Shown in pieces: positions 9,318 through 18,841 of a stretch of 64,000 nt of DNA. The stretch spans positions 36,358 to 100,357 of the forward strand of contig DATNQM010000007.1 in the NCBI GenBank assembly GCA_036704045.1, read 5' to 3'. Under the pieces are notes generated by a model that made no database searches, was not told the DNA's origin, and worked only from the letters and a program-made list of their open reading frames with translations. Every line of letters begins with the position of its first letter. The first letter of the stretch is position 1. Made by a program: the position numbers and the translations under genes. This stretch comes from Ancylothrix sp036704045. Its GTDB lineage: Bacteria; Cyanobacteriota; Cyanobacteriia; Cyanobacteriales; Oscillatoriaceae.

Positions 9318-9692
9318 CCGGCGTCATTGATTAACATCTTGCCAGCGCATTAATTTTACGATGTATGGGGTACTTAATTGCATTGCTGACACCTCTTAAT
9401 ATTTAGTAATTAAGAGTCCCGCGTCCACCCTTACACCACAATCAACGCAAAGCAACCCAAGAATTTTATGCTAATTTGTTATAAACTTGCATTTAATTTT
9501 ATGTCATCTCTGATGCCCAAATCAACGTTTATCTCGATTTATCCAACGCAACCCTATAGAAAACTTCCACTCTCTAGTTTCAGCGAACCTTCCAATGGTT
9601 AGATAATAAAGACAGTCTCCCTTTTCTTAGCGTCAACTTTATTAACTTTTATTGCGTAACAAATCTTAAAAAATAGCCAAAAAACCTTTTTT
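9318..9692. promoter_or_regulatory. Divergent intergenic region between menA and menF
   Basis: This 375-base AT-rich region separates the two divergently transcribed arms of the phylloquinone locus and must contain the promoters of menA-menH-menC-menE and of menF-menD-menB. I see no clear consensus -35/-10 pair, operator or RNA structure. No protein-coding frame is convincing. Confidence 0.55.
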
Positions 9693-11153
9693 ATGCTACT
9701 CATCCCCCACCCATCAAACTTGTTTCAAGACACCAAAGCATTGTTTCAAGTCCTTTCTGCGGGCTACCAAAAATCAACCGAAAAAAATCATTCCCAAATT
9801 GTTAGCATTTCCCTCGAAATTCCAACCGTTGACCCCCTTGTTGTTTTACATACAATTAATCAACCAGATAAAATTCATTTTTACTTTGAAAAAAACCGCT
9901 ACCAAAATTCATTTCGTACCCCCGCCAGCCACCCCAAATTTATCCACAAAAGTGATGCTATCGCCGCCATAGATAGCGCCCAATCTATTACCACAGAAGG
10001 CCCAAAAAGATTCGATAGCGCCCAAAAATTTATTCGTACTTGCCTTGCGAACACCATCACCACCGGCAACCTAAATTTACCCTATAGCGGCCCCCATTTT
10101 TTCTGTACTTTTAGCTTTTTTGATCGCAACCAAGATCCAACCTTAAACGCAGCCACAATCTTTTTACCTCGTTGGCAAATTTCCCGCTGTAAAGAATCCT
10201 GTACTTTAGTTGCTAATCTTGTCATTGAACCCCAACTAAATATAGAAAAAATTTATCATACCTTCCTAGAAACTATCCAAAATATTATCCAAACTAATAA
10301 AATTATTGAACCTTCAACTACCCCCACCATAAACTTTACTAAACATCCCGTTACAACTCCTGAAACTTTTAAAAAATCTGTTCAATCTGCCTTAAATTCT
10401 ATTCAAAAAAATCATTATAATAAAATCGTCCTTGCTAGCGCCATTGATGTTTTTTCCCAAACCCCTTTTAACATAATCCAATCCCTCAACAAACTCCGCA
10501 AACTACACCCCGATTGTTACATATTTTCAACCGGCAATGGGAAAGGAAAAACCTTCATTGGTGCCAGTCCAGAACGCCTAGTCAGTGTCGATAACCACAT
10601 CCTTGCAACCGATGCCCTCGCAGGTTCTGCCCCACGAGGCAAAACCCCCCTCGAAGACGCAAATTTAGCCCGAACTTTACTCAACAATCAAAAAGAAAAA
10701 CATGAACACCAAGTAGTCATAGATTTTATCATTCAACGGCTATCAAACCTGGGCTTAATTCCCCTTCTTTCTCCGCCCCTCAGCCTCCTTCAACTGTCAA
10801 ATATTCAACATTTATGGACACCCATAAAAGCCCAAGTTCCCTCCCATGTTTCCCTCCTCGATATAGTAGCAGAACTCCACCCCACCCCAGCCGTAGCAGG
10901 CGCCCCACGCGAAATTGCCTGTCAACAAATACGCCAATATGAAAACTTCGACAGATCCCTATATGCCGGCCCCCTTGGTTGGATAGACCGCAGCGGAAAC
11001 GGTGAATTTATTGTCGGCATTCGTTCTGCTATAATTGATGGAAAACACGCCCGACTTTTTGCCGGTGCCGGCATCGTTGAAGGTTCAATTCCCGACAAAG
11101 AACACGCCGAAATTCAACTTAAACTCCAAGCCCTTTTAAAAGCCTTAATTTAA
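9693..11153 (+). CDS. menF: Isochorismate synthase (MenF)
   Basis: This 486-residue chorismate-binding enzyme opens the pathway by converting chorismate to isochorismate. Its C-terminal catalytic half contains KIVLASAIDVF near 245, TFIGASPERLVS near 288, ATDALAGSAPRG near 306, HPTPAVAGAPRE near 395 and GWIDRSGNGEFIVGIRSA near 428, all typical of MenF/EntC. There is no glutaminase or lyase extension. The N-terminal 200 residues are less conserved, as usual. It ends 9 bases before menD, so the two are cotranscribed. Its codons and the RCCGGY density match the surroundings. Confidence 0.93.
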   Translation: MLLIPHPSNLFQDTKALFQVLSAGYQKSTEKNHSQIVSISLEIPTVDPLVVLHTINQPDKIHFYFEKNRYQNSFRTPASHPKFIHKSDAIAAIDSAQSITTEGPKRFDSAQKFIRTCLANTITTGNLNLPYSGPHFFCTFSFFDRNQDPTLNAATIFLPRWQISRCKESCTLVANLVIEPQLNIEKIYHTFLETIQNIIQTNKIIEPSTTPTINFTKHPVTTPETFKKSVQSALNSIQKNHYNKIVLASAIDVFSQTPFNIIQSLNKLRKLHPDCYIFSTGNGKGKTFIGASPERLVSVDNHILATDALAGSAPRGKTPLEDANLARTLLNNQKEKHEHQVVIDFIIQRLSNLGLIPLLSPPLSLLQLSNIQHLWTPIKAQVPSHVSLLDIVAELHPTPAVAGAPREIACQQIRQYENFDRSLYAGPLGWIDRSGNGEFIVGIRSAIIDGKHARLFAGAGIVEGSIPDKEHAEIQLKLQALLKALI

Positions 11154-11162
11154 TTTAATTTA

Positions 11163-12923
11163 ATGCTAGATTTCCGCAACACAAACACCCTTTGGGCATC
11201 AATTCTTGTCGAAACACTTTCTCGAATAGGATTACAAACCGCTATCATTTGCCCCGGTTCCCGTTCCACCCCCCTCACCATAGCCTTTGTCAACCATCCA
11301 AACATAGAAACTATCCCCATTTTAGACGAAAGATCCGCTGCATTTTTTGCCCTTGGCATCTCTAAAAAAAACCACACTCCTACTGCTGTTATCTGCACAT
11401 CTGGTACCGCAGCTGCTAACTTTTACCCAGCCATTATTGAAGCCAAAGAAAGTCGAATTCCCCTCTTAATTTTAACCGCAGACCGGCCACCAGAATTGCG
11501 AGAATGTCACTCCGGCCAAACCATCGATCAAGTCAAAATATACAGCCATTATCCCAACTGGCAAACCGAACTTGCCACCCCCTCTGCCGAAATATCTATG
11601 CTTAACTATTTGCGGCAAACAATCTTTTATGCTTACGAAAAAACCCTTCTGCCCATTCCAGGGCCGGTACACCTAAATATCCCCTTCCGTGACCCACTTT
11701 TTCCCCTACCTCAACCGGCCATACAAACCTTAGAAACCAACTTTAAAACCCAAGAATTTTTTACTAACAATCAATTTTTCACAAACACCGTTTGTTTACC
11801 CAACCCCTTACAATCCAACACTCTTTATCAGCAATGGAAAAATACAGAAAACGGCCTAATTATTGCCGGTGTAAACGAACCAAAAAATCCCCTTCAATAC
11901 TGTAAACAAATTAGCCAACTTTCCCAAATTTTACAGTGGCCGGTTTTAGCAGAAGGACTCTCACCCCTACGAAACTATCAAACCCAAAACCCCCATTTAA
12001 TTTCCACCTACGACATTATTTTACGCAACCCACAACTAGCCCAAAAACTCCAACCCAAAATCATCATTCAAATAGGAGACATCCCCACCAGCAAAGAACT
12101 ACGTCAATTCCTACAACAATCCCAACCAATACACTTTATAATTGACCCCACCCATCAAAATTTAAACCCCCTACACAACCAAACAATTTACCTCCGCTTC
12201 ACCCTAGAAAATCTCCTTAACAACCTCCCGAACCTAACTAACTCTCCACAAAACCCAAACACAAAATATCTCGCCAATTGGTGTCAAACAGAAAAACAAA
12301 TTCGCCATAAAATAGATACCACCCTAGCCGAAATAAACTGGTTATTTGAAGGCAAAATCAGTTGGATATTATCCCAAACATTACCCACCAACACACCCCT
12401 ATTCATCTCCAACAGTATGCCGGTACGCGACGTAGAATTTTTTTGGAAACCCAACAACTTAAAAATTCAACCCTACTTTAATCGAGGTGCCAATGGCATT
12501 GAAGGCATACTTTCCACAGCATTAGGCATCGCCCACCGCAATCAAAGCAGCATCTTACTAACAGGAGACCTAGCCCTATTACACGACACAAACGGCTTTT
12601 TACTAAGAAATAAACTTAAAGGACATCTCACCATTATCCTCATCAACAACAACGGCGGTGGAATCTTTGAAATGTTGCCAGTCTCCCAATTTGACCCCCC
12701 CTTTGAAGAATACTTTGCCACACCTCAAAACATTAACTTCAGCCAACTCAGTTCAACTTATAACGTAGACCATCAACTAATCACCTCATGGCAACAACTA
12801 CAAAAACTATTAAACCCCCTTCCAAAAACCGGCTTTCGCATCCTAGAAATCCAAACCAACCGAAAAATAGACTCCCAATGGCGCAAAGAAAACTTAAACA
12901 AAATTGCAAACAACCCCCTCTAA
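11163..12923 (+). CDS. menD: SEPHCHC synthase (MenD)
   Basis: This 586-residue ThDP-dependent enzyme condenses isochorismate with 2-oxoglutarate and releases CO2. The N-terminal pyrimidine domain shows CPGSRSTPLT near 30 and the conserved DERSAAFFALG near 57. The C-terminal ThDP domain shows GDLALLHDTNGF near 468 with the metal-binding NNNGGGIFEMLP near 495. The length equals the family norm. It follows menF after only 9 bases; menB follows after 128 bases. Confidence 0.94.
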   Translation: MLDFRNTNTLWASILVETLSRIGLQTAIICPGSRSTPLTIAFVNHPNIETIPILDERSAAFFALGISKKNHTPTAVICTSGTAAANFYPAIIEAKESRIPLLILTADRPPELRECHSGQTIDQVKIYSHYPNWQTELATPSAEISMLNYLRQTIFYAYEKTLLPIPGPVHLNIPFRDPLFPLPQPAIQTLETNFKTQEFFTNNQFFTNTVCLPNPLQSNTLYQQWKNTENGLIIAGVNEPKNPLQYCKQISQLSQILQWPVLAEGLSPLRNYQTQNPHLISTYDIILRNPQLAQKLQPKIIIQIGDIPTSKELRQFLQQSQPIHFIIDPTHQNLNPLHNQTIYLRFTLENLLNNLPNLTNSPQNPNTKYLANWCQTEKQIRHKIDTTLAEINWLFEGKISWILSQTLPTNTPLFISNSMPVRDVEFFWKPNNLKIQPYFNRGANGIEGILSTALGIAHRNQSSILLTGDLALLHDTNGFLLRNKLKGHLTIILINNNGGGIFEMLPVSQFDPPFEEYFATPQNINFSQLSSTYNVDHQLITSWQQLQKLLNPLPKTGFRILEIQTNRKIDSQWRKENLNKIANNPL

Positions 12924-13051
12924 AAAACCTAGAATTTCACATTTTCCAAACAAACACTTTAAAAATTCCTAAAAACCACATAATTTCCCTCCCAGAATAA
13001 AAACAACCAGCAATAAGTTAAAATTCTCAAGCCAAACACCCCCCTGAAAAC

Positions 13052-13885
13052 ATGGAAATTAACTGGGAAACCGCAAAAACCTACGAAGACATCCTCTACC
13101 AAAAAGCCGACGGCATCGCCAAAATCACCATCAACCGGCCCCACGTCCGCAACGCCTTCCGTCCCAAAACCATCAACGAAATGTACGACGCATTCTGGGA
13201 TGCCCGCGAAGACACCAGCATAGGAGTAGTATTACTCACCGGCGCCGGCCCCCATACCGACGGCAAATACGCATTTTGTGCCGGAGGCGACCAAAGCGTA
13301 CGCGGAAAAGCAGGCTACATCGACGAAGCCGGTACCCCCCGCCTCAACGTCCTCGACTTACAACGCCTCATTAGATCAATGCCCAAAGTCGTCATCGCCC
13401 TAGTCGCCGGATATGCCATTGGAGGAGGGCACGTTCTCCACATCATCTGTGACCTAACTATTGCCGCAGATAACGCCATTTTTGGGCAAACCGGCCCCAA
13501 AGTAGGCAGCTTTGACGGTGGTTTTGGAGCCAGCTATCTTGCCCGCATTGTCGGCCAAAAAAAAGCCCGCGAAATTTGGTATCTTTGCCGTCAATACAAC
13601 GCCCAACAAGCCCTAGAAATGGGACTCATTAACAGCATCGTACCAGTCGAACAACTCGAACAAGAAGGCATCAACTGGGCAAAAGAAATACTCGAAAAAA
13701 GCCCCATCGCCATCCGTTGTCTTAAAGCCGCCTTTAATGCCGACTGTGACGGACAAGCCGGCCTACAAGAACTAGCAGGCAATGCCACACTACTTTATTA
13801 CATGACCGAAGAAGGTTCCGAAGGCAAGCAAGCCTTCCTCGAAAAACGCCCTCCCAACTTCAGCCAATATCCCTGGTTGCCTTAA
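13052..13885 (+). CDS. menB: 1,4-dihydroxy-2-naphthoyl-CoA synthase (MenB)
   Basis: This 277-residue crotonase-fold protein carries the MenB-specific sequences RPHVRNAFRPKT near 29, CAGGDQSVRG near 73 and the oxyanion and active-site loop AGYAIGGGHVLH near 117. The closing residues are typical of the family (FLEKRPPNFSQYPW). It cyclises o-succinylbenzoyl-CoA to DHNA-CoA, the substrate of the thioesterase at 3602-4021. It closes the rightward men operon and is followed by a hairpin terminator. Confidence 0.95.
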   Translation: MEINWETAKTYEDILYQKADGIAKITINRPHVRNAFRPKTINEMYDAFWDAREDTSIGVVLLTGAGPHTDGKYAFCAGGDQSVRGKAGYIDEAGTPRLNVLDLQRLIRSMPKVVIALVAGYAIGGGHVLHIICDLTIAADNAIFGQTGPKVGSFDGGFGASYLARIVGQKKAREIWYLCRQYNAQQALEMGLINSIVPVEQLEQEGINWAKEILEKSPIAIRCLKAAFNADCDGQAGLQELAGNATLLYYMTEEGSEGKQAFLEKRPPNFSQYPWLP

Positions 13886-14232
13886 GCTAAAGCTTTAATT
13901 TCCAAATTTCCACCAAAAAGCGCACCGGCAATTTTGCTGGGTGCGACTTTTCCATATAAATTCCCATTACTTCTAGCTGAGGATCTCAAAAAAATTTTTT
14001 AATATAGATGCACAAAGAATAAAATCCTCAAATCCCTTACCCGGAATGTTTTTTAACTCTAACATTCCCCTTCCCTTGCCTAAGAACCTTTAGAAAACTT
14101 CCGCTCGTTCAACAAATTTTTTAAAATTTTATCCCAGAGCGCTGTTCAAATTTTTGTCTAAAATAATTGCCACTAAACTTTACATTAATTGTAATATCAC
14201 TCTCATATTTCTTATAGTTTTGTATTGTTTTG
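13886..14232. other. Intergenic region between menB and a convergent gene
   Basis: Beyond the menB terminator this 347-base stretch is AT-rich with several runs of T and A. I see no gene, RNA or repeat in 13955-14232. Confidence 0.5.
13919..13954 (+). terminator. Rho-independent terminator after menB
   Basis: CGCACC (13921-13926) pairs with GGTGCG (13940-13945), with further pairing of GCA and TGC inside, and the stem is followed by a T-rich ACTTTTCC. It lies 34 bases after the menB stop and marks the end of the menF-menD-menB unit. Confidence 0.65.
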
Positions 14233-14544
14233 CTAACTTAAAATTGCTTCAACTAACTGAGCAGCTATTTCTGACTCTTGCTTATCACTCTCTTCTACGG
14301 TAGTAAAACCAAAAGAACCCTCCAGAGGTAGAAGTTCCGGTATCCCCAACATTTCCTGTTCCCAAAGCTTGATTGTTTCGAGGTTTTCCCAAGAAGGCGC
14401 AAAGGGTGGGATCGCCAACGAACAAGCTTTCCAAGTTCCCCTTACCGGAGCATCCAACTGAGAACAATGACCACCGCGTCGGCCTTGCGGCTGATAGAAT
14501 CGGCAGTGACGGCAGGCAGAGGTAAGACAATTTAGAGTTTTCAT
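14233..14544 (-). CDS. Small Cys-rich conserved cyanobacterial protein
   Basis: This 103-residue protein has five Cys residues, all in the first 41 positions (6, 11, 14, 27, 41), with the pattern C-x4-C-x2-C-x12-C-x13-C. The middle reads GRRGGHCSQL and WKACSLAIPPFAPSWE. I remember similar short proteins from other cyanobacteria but know no function. The spacing would suit a zinc or iron-sulfur site with the first four Cys. The C-terminal half is acidic and probably helical. It stands alone between intergenic regions and is convergent with menB. Confidence 0.75.
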   Translation of the reverse strand: MKTLNCLTSACRHCRFYQPQGRRGGHCSQLDAPVRGTWKACSLAIPPFAPSWENLETIKLWEQEMLGIPELLPLEGSFGFTTVEESDKQESEIAAQLVEAILS

Positions 14545-15108
14545 AAGCTTTGCGTTGGGGGATTCGTGATTATCTTCTTTTATTGTTAATCATTCAATTT
14601 ATGCGATCTAAAGCTATCAATCTGTTATCCTGTATGGATCTTAGTGATCCCCTAAGAGTTTTTTTTTTAACCATTTCTTTATAATCTTCTTGAAAAGTGC
14701 TTAGGATTGGTTAAAAATTAGATACACAGATGTGAGTTGTACTTTATCGCTATTGAAGAAAAAGTAACGGGGATCAAGTTAAACGGCAAATCTTAACTTA
14801 AGCACCACACTCAAATCTTAAACAAAAACACCCAAGAATAGCAACTAAATAAAAATCATATTGTTAAGGATGATTAATCCTGTGGTAGCTTGCATCATTC
14901 TCTGGAAATATACCTAAAGTTAGATTGCCAAACACAACAGCAATTTAGTTTTTAACCGCTCAAAAGATTTATTTCTCCGGCTATCTTGCTGTTAAATCAG
15001 TAAAATTACTGAGGTTTTATTGCTCTATAAAAAGTATTAAAGACCAAGCCTATAAATTTACAAATATTTACAAAAAAATATTTAAAAAAATGAATGAAAT
15101 TTTCCAAA
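14545..15108. other. Intergenic region, no gene seen
   Basis: These 564 bases lie between two leftward genes. The region is AT-rich with a 10-base T run near 14660. It probably holds the promoter of the Cys-rich protein gene. I found no convincing small reading frame, hairpin pair or RNA gene. Confidence 0.45.
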
Positions 15109-15666
15109 TTAACTAGACCAACCTTTAGCAGCACAAAGCCCACAAACACCCCAACGTTGCAATTCCCCAGAAGGAGTAGAGCAGCCACAGCCTTCACAAA
15201 CCGGCAACCCCTCGGAACGAGAACGAACTAACTCCGCCCAGCGACGGAAAACACTTTGAGCATCCTGAGCAGGCTGTGCAGATAAATTCTCCGTAGCTTT
15301 TGGCTGAGCCCGACAAGGATGTTCTTGCCATAATATCAATTGATTAGGAGCTTTAAAAAAAGGCTGATTTGACGAATGCCAAGAACCGGCAGAAAAACGA
15401 ATATCCACCAAACCTAAACCCAAAAGATCATTTAACTGCAACAAAATAGATCGGCGCTTAAACAAAAGCTGATTTGCCCAACTCGGACTAGAAGTAGCAA
15501 CCTTTAAAACACACCGCTCAATTTCCAAAGGACGAGTATGAGCTAAAGCCGCCTCCCCAATCACTTGCGGCCAACACTTTAACACCCCCTCAAACTCTTT
15601 GGAAGGCTGCAAATGAGGCTGACGAGCCAAAAACCTCACAACACCATCAATAGATTCAAAACTCAT
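15109..15666 (-). CDS. DUF721 (DciA-like) protein with C-terminal zinc ribbon
   Basis: This 185-residue protein has an N-terminal DUF721 domain (about 5-95), with CWPQVIGEAALAHTRPLEIE and LKVATSSPSWANQLLFKR as the recognisable core. A variable linker follows, then a zinc ribbon with Cys157, Cys160, Cys175 and Cys178. DUF721 is the domain of DciA, the ancestral loader or partner of the replicative helicase DnaB in bacteria lacking DnaC/DnaI, so a role in replication is a reasonable inference. The zinc ribbon is not part of the minimal DciA and may add DNA or protein contacts. Divergent from the Pro-rich membrane protein at 15861. Confidence 0.75.
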   Translation of the reverse strand: MSFESIDGVVRFLARQPHLQPSKEFEGVLKCWPQVIGEAALAHTRPLEIERCVLKVATSSPSWANQLLFKRRSILLQLNDLLGLGLVDIRFSAGSWHSSNQPFFKAPNQLILWQEHPCRAQPKATENLSAQPAQDAQSVFRRWAELVRSRSEGLPVCEGCGCSTPSGELQRWGVCGLCAAKGWSS

Positions 15667-15860
15667 AAAACCCCTTAAGATTAGACATTACAGAACATAC
15701 CTTTTTAAAATCTTCTTCAAACTAGCTAAATATAAATAAGTAGACATCCCCTAGCAGAAGCGTGTGATAGCAGAACCCAGTAAAATAACAAGTTAAACTT
15801 TAATCGGTAGCAACTACAGAGCTAAACCCTAAACCCGGAAAGCCGCAGAGGATAAAACCC

Positions 15861-17072
15861 ATGACCAAAACACCAGACATTGCACATAGCAAAACCTCCC
15901 CCAATAATCAACTATTAAAACCGGCCCTCATCGCCGCCCTAACAAACTTAGATATCAAACTAGAAGAAGAACTCCCCCGCTATAGACGCGAAAGACGCAG
16001 AGAACTAGCCCAAGTGGGGCGCGTCATCACCGCAGCCCAAAGTCAACAACCAGAATTAATTTATCTAAACGCCACCGGCGGAAGAACCAACCCATCAGAA
16101 CCCGTAGAACTACCACCACCACCATTATCCCAGGAAATTAAAACCGGCCCACAACCAAATACCCCAACCGCCCTGCCCCCAGCCCCCTCCCAACCACAAC
16201 TACCCACCGGCCTAACAGTACGCAATGAAAGCCAAACCATAGCAGAACAACACAACCCAGGCGAAAAATATCTCGAATCTTCCGAACAACTCATCAAAAC
16301 TTTAGCCGAGGACGACCCCAAACAGCCACCGCGTAAACCCTCAGAAAGCCTCCTCAGCCCCTTGGGTATTGGTTCAATGCTTCTATTTCTCATGGCAAGC
16401 ATCAGCTTGGGCTACGTCATCAGCAAACCGGCCAATCTTGCCCACTTGACAGGAAACCGGCCTTCCAACAAACCCAACCCAACCCCCAACACTACCCCCT
16501 CAACAGCGACAACCCCAGTCGCAAACGTGTCACCTGTACCAATCTCACCCAACCTAGCAGCAAGAGAATTTGTCGAAGTTAACCTCGATACCCTCAGCAA
16601 CCTCAACCCCAAAACCACACCCCCACCAACTCCTAAACCCACCACCCAAACTGCACCAGTTCCAGTCACCATCCCCAACGTTCCCCTAGGTTCCATCACC
16701 CCAACTACCGCAAGCCCTGCACCCACCAACAGCTTAAACAAGCTTTCCTCAACCCTCCTACCCCCTGCAAAACAACCATTACCGGCACCCACCAAAAAAC
16801 CAACAGCCAGTCGTACACCCCTACCTGCTGCTACCGTCACCCTCACCCCCAAACCTACAAGCAACTCAGACGACTATTACTATGTCGTCACAGACTACAC
16901 CGACCCTCTAAGCTTAGAAAAAGCCCTGCAATTTGTAGGAGATGCCTACACCCGCGAGTTTCCATCCGGTACCCTAATTCAGTTAGGCGCTTACAATGAT
17001 GCCGAAACCGCCAAAACAGTCGTTACAGAATTGCAGCGTCAAGGTTTATCTGCCAAAGTGTACCGGCCATAA
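15861..17072 (+). CDS. Pro/Thr-rich single-pass membrane protein with SPOR-like C-terminus
   Basis: This 403-residue protein starts with a basic helical segment (about 25-50, LEEELPRYRRERRRELA). A Pro-rich stretch, one membrane helix (about 170-190, GSMLLFLMASISLGYVIS) and a long Pro/Thr-rich region follow, then a folded end of about 65 residues. The end (PSGTLIQLGAYNDAETAKTVVTELQRQG is split here as GTLIQLGAYND and VVTELQRQG) resembles a SPOR domain, which binds denuded peptidoglycan at division sites. Topology would put the SPOR-like end in the periplasm. The function is inferred only; I know similar cyanobacterial proteins annotated as hypothetical. Confidence 0.75.
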   Translation: MTKTPDIAHSKTSPNNQLLKPALIAALTNLDIKLEEELPRYRRERRRELAQVGRVITAAQSQQPELIYLNATGGRTNPSEPVELPPPPLSQEIKTGPQPNTPTALPPAPSQPQLPTGLTVRNESQTIAEQHNPGEKYLESSEQLIKTLAEDDPKQPPRKPSESLLSPLGIGSMLLFLMASISLGYVISKPANLAHLTGNRPSNKPNPTPNTTPSTATTPVANVSPVPISPNLAAREFVEVNLDTLSNLNPKTTPPPTPKPTTQTAPVPVTIPNVPLGSITPTTASPAPTNSLNKLSSTLLPPAKQPLPAPTKKPTASRTPLPAATVTLTPKPTSNSDDYYYVVTDYTDPLSLEKALQFVGDAYTREFPSGTLIQLGAYNDAETAKTVVTELQRQGLSAKVYRP

Positions 17073-17153
17073 ATTTTCTTAATACACAAAGCTATCTTCT
17101 CTGCGGGTACCCTGTGGGTAAGGTAACAATATGCAGGTTGGGAGATGTTAGTT

Positions 17154-17846
17154 ATGGGGTTATTTGACCGAATTTTCCGGGTTGTTCGCGCTAATTTTAA
17201 CAGTCTGGTTAGCGCTGCCGAAGACCCAGAAAAAATACTTGAGCAGGCTGTTATGGATCTGCAAGAAGATTTGGTTCAATTGCGTCAAGCTGTGGCTGGT
17301 GCCATTGCCAGCCAAAAACGTACTGAACGTCAATGCAGCCAAACTCAATCTAGTGCTGACGAATGGTATCGCCGCGCTCAACTGGCTCTCCAAAAAGGTG
17401 ATGAAAACTTGGCACGAGAAGCCCTCAGCCGCCGCAAAACTTACCAAGAAACGGCAAAAGCGCTTTCAGGTCAAATTGAGCAGCAAACTGTGATTGTTAG
17501 CCAGCTAAAGCAAAATATGCGCGTATTAGAAAGCAAAATTGCTGATGCTAAGACAAAAAAAGATATGTATATTGCTCGCGCTCGTTCGGCGAGGGCTTCG
17601 GAAAAGTTAAACGAATTGGCGGGCCATATCAGTGCCGGTGGTACGGTTAATGCTTTTGAACGAATGGAAGAGAAAGTCTTGCAACTAGAGGCTCGTTCTC
17701 AAGCCATTGCTGATCTTGGTGCCGATACTTTGGAAAAACAATTTGCTTCTCTTGAAGGATCAACTGATGTAGATGCTGAACTGGCTACGATGAAAAATCA
17801 AATGCTTAAAAGTTCTAACCCGCATCAGCTTCCTCCTCCGGTTTGA
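17154..17846 (+). CDS. pspA: PspA/IM30 family protein, PspA-type
   Basis: This 230-residue protein is almost entirely alpha-helical and belongs to the ESCRT-III-like PspA/IM30 family. It starts with the amphipathic membrane-binding helix MGLFDRIFRVVRAN, followed by the conserved AEDPEKILEQ. It lacks the extra C-terminal helix of Vipp1. ATG 17154 was chosen over ATG 17145 because every family member starts MGLFDR, and GGGAG (17139-17143) is well placed. Of the first 60 residues, 48 are identical to the next gene, showing a tandem duplication. PspA-type proteins repair or stabilise the cytoplasmic membrane under stress. Confidence 0.88.
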   Translation: MGLFDRIFRVVRANFNSLVSAAEDPEKILEQAVMDLQEDLVQLRQAVAGAIASQKRTERQCSQTQSSADEWYRRAQLALQKGDENLAREALSRRKTYQETAKALSGQIEQQTVIVSQLKQNMRVLESKIADAKTKKDMYIARARSARASEKLNELAGHISAGGTVNAFERMEEKVLQLEARSQAIADLGADTLEKQFASLEGSTDVDAELATMKNQMLKSSNPHQLPPPV

Positions 17847-18046
17847 GATGTTTTTATGGATGAGCTTCTCTACCCTAAAATTACGATAGCCAAAGCCAAA
17901 GCACCAACTTAAACAAAATGTTAAGTTGAAATCAGTTGTCGCGGACAGAAGGTAATGATGCGAGCCGGTGTATTAAATGATAATGCCGGTGGCTCCAGCC
18001 AGTAGCCGCGAATCCTCGCAAACCCCTTTATAGGAAATATAGAATT

Positions 18047-18832
18047 ATGGGATTGTTCGACCGCATTAGCAGAGTGATCCGGGCCAACGTCAATGATATG
18101 GTTAGCAAGGCGGAAGACCCGGAGAAAATTTTAGAGCAGGCCATTATTGATATGCAGGAGGACTTGGTGCAGTTGCGTCAAGCGGTGGCTACGGCTATTG
18201 CTACGCAAAAACGCACTGAGCAACAATATAATCAAGCCGAGTCTCAGTCTAATACCTGGCAACAACGTGCTCAGTTGGCTCTTCAAAAGGGTGATGAAAA
18301 TTTGGCGCGTGAGGCTTTGATTCGCAAAAAAACTCATGCGGAAACTGCTACTACTCTTAAGATGAGTTTAGACCAGCAATCGGGTCAGGTGGAGACTCTC
18401 AAACGTAATTTAATTGCTTTGGAAAGTAAGATTTCTGAGGCGAAAACTAAGAAAAATATGCTCAAAGCACGCGCCCAAGCGGCTAAGGCGAATGAGCAAT
18501 TGCAAAATACCATTGGCAATTTGGGCACCGGCAGTGCGATGGGTGCGTTTGACCGCATGGAAGAAAAAGTTTTGCAACTGGAGGCTCGTTCTCAGGCGGC
18601 GGCTGAGTTGGGTGGTTCTAGTCTCGATGAACAGTTTAAGCTGCTTGAGGCTGGCAGTGATGTTGATGATGAGTTGGCTAGTTTGAAGGCGAATATGGCT
18701 TTGGGTGGCTCAACCGGCGCGACGACTGCTTTACCGGGCACTGCTCAACCTACCGGCACTCCTAATAAGGCTGCTGCTCCTGTGGATGATGAGTTGGAAC
18801 AGTTGCGTAAACAGCTTAATAACGAAGCCTAG
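18047..18832 (+). CDS. vipp1: Vipp1 (IM30), vesicle-inducing protein in plastids homologue
   Basis: This 261-residue PspA/IM30 protein has the N-terminal amphipathic helix MGLFDRISRVIRAN and the helical core. An Ala/Thr/Gly-rich linker and a C-terminal helix follow (DDELEQLRKQLN, about 247-258). The linker plus terminal helix is the feature that distinguishes Vipp1 from PspA. Vipp1 forms ring and rod polymers and is needed for thylakoid membrane formation and maintenance. It follows pspA by 200 bases on the same strand. The intervening segment shows no terminator, so both may be cotranscribed or vipp1 may have its own promoter there. Confidence 0.9.
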   Translation: MGLFDRISRVIRANVNDMVSKAEDPEKILEQAIIDMQEDLVQLRQAVATAIATQKRTEQQYNQAESQSNTWQQRAQLALQKGDENLAREALIRKKTHAETATTLKMSLDQQSGQVETLKRNLIALESKISEAKTKKNMLKARAQAAKANEQLQNTIGNLGTGSAMGAFDRMEEKVLQLEARSQAAAELGGSSLDEQFKLLEAGSDVDDELASLKANMALGGSTGATTALPGTAQPTGTPNKAAAPVDDELEQLRKQLNNEA

Positions 18833-18841
18833 TTTTTTTTA

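Noticed and set aside
16061..16864. Two long Gly/Val-rich frames antisense to the Pro-rich membrane protein
   Set aside because: Reverse complement of Pro/Thr codons gives open Gly/Val-rich frames; no family similarity or start signal.
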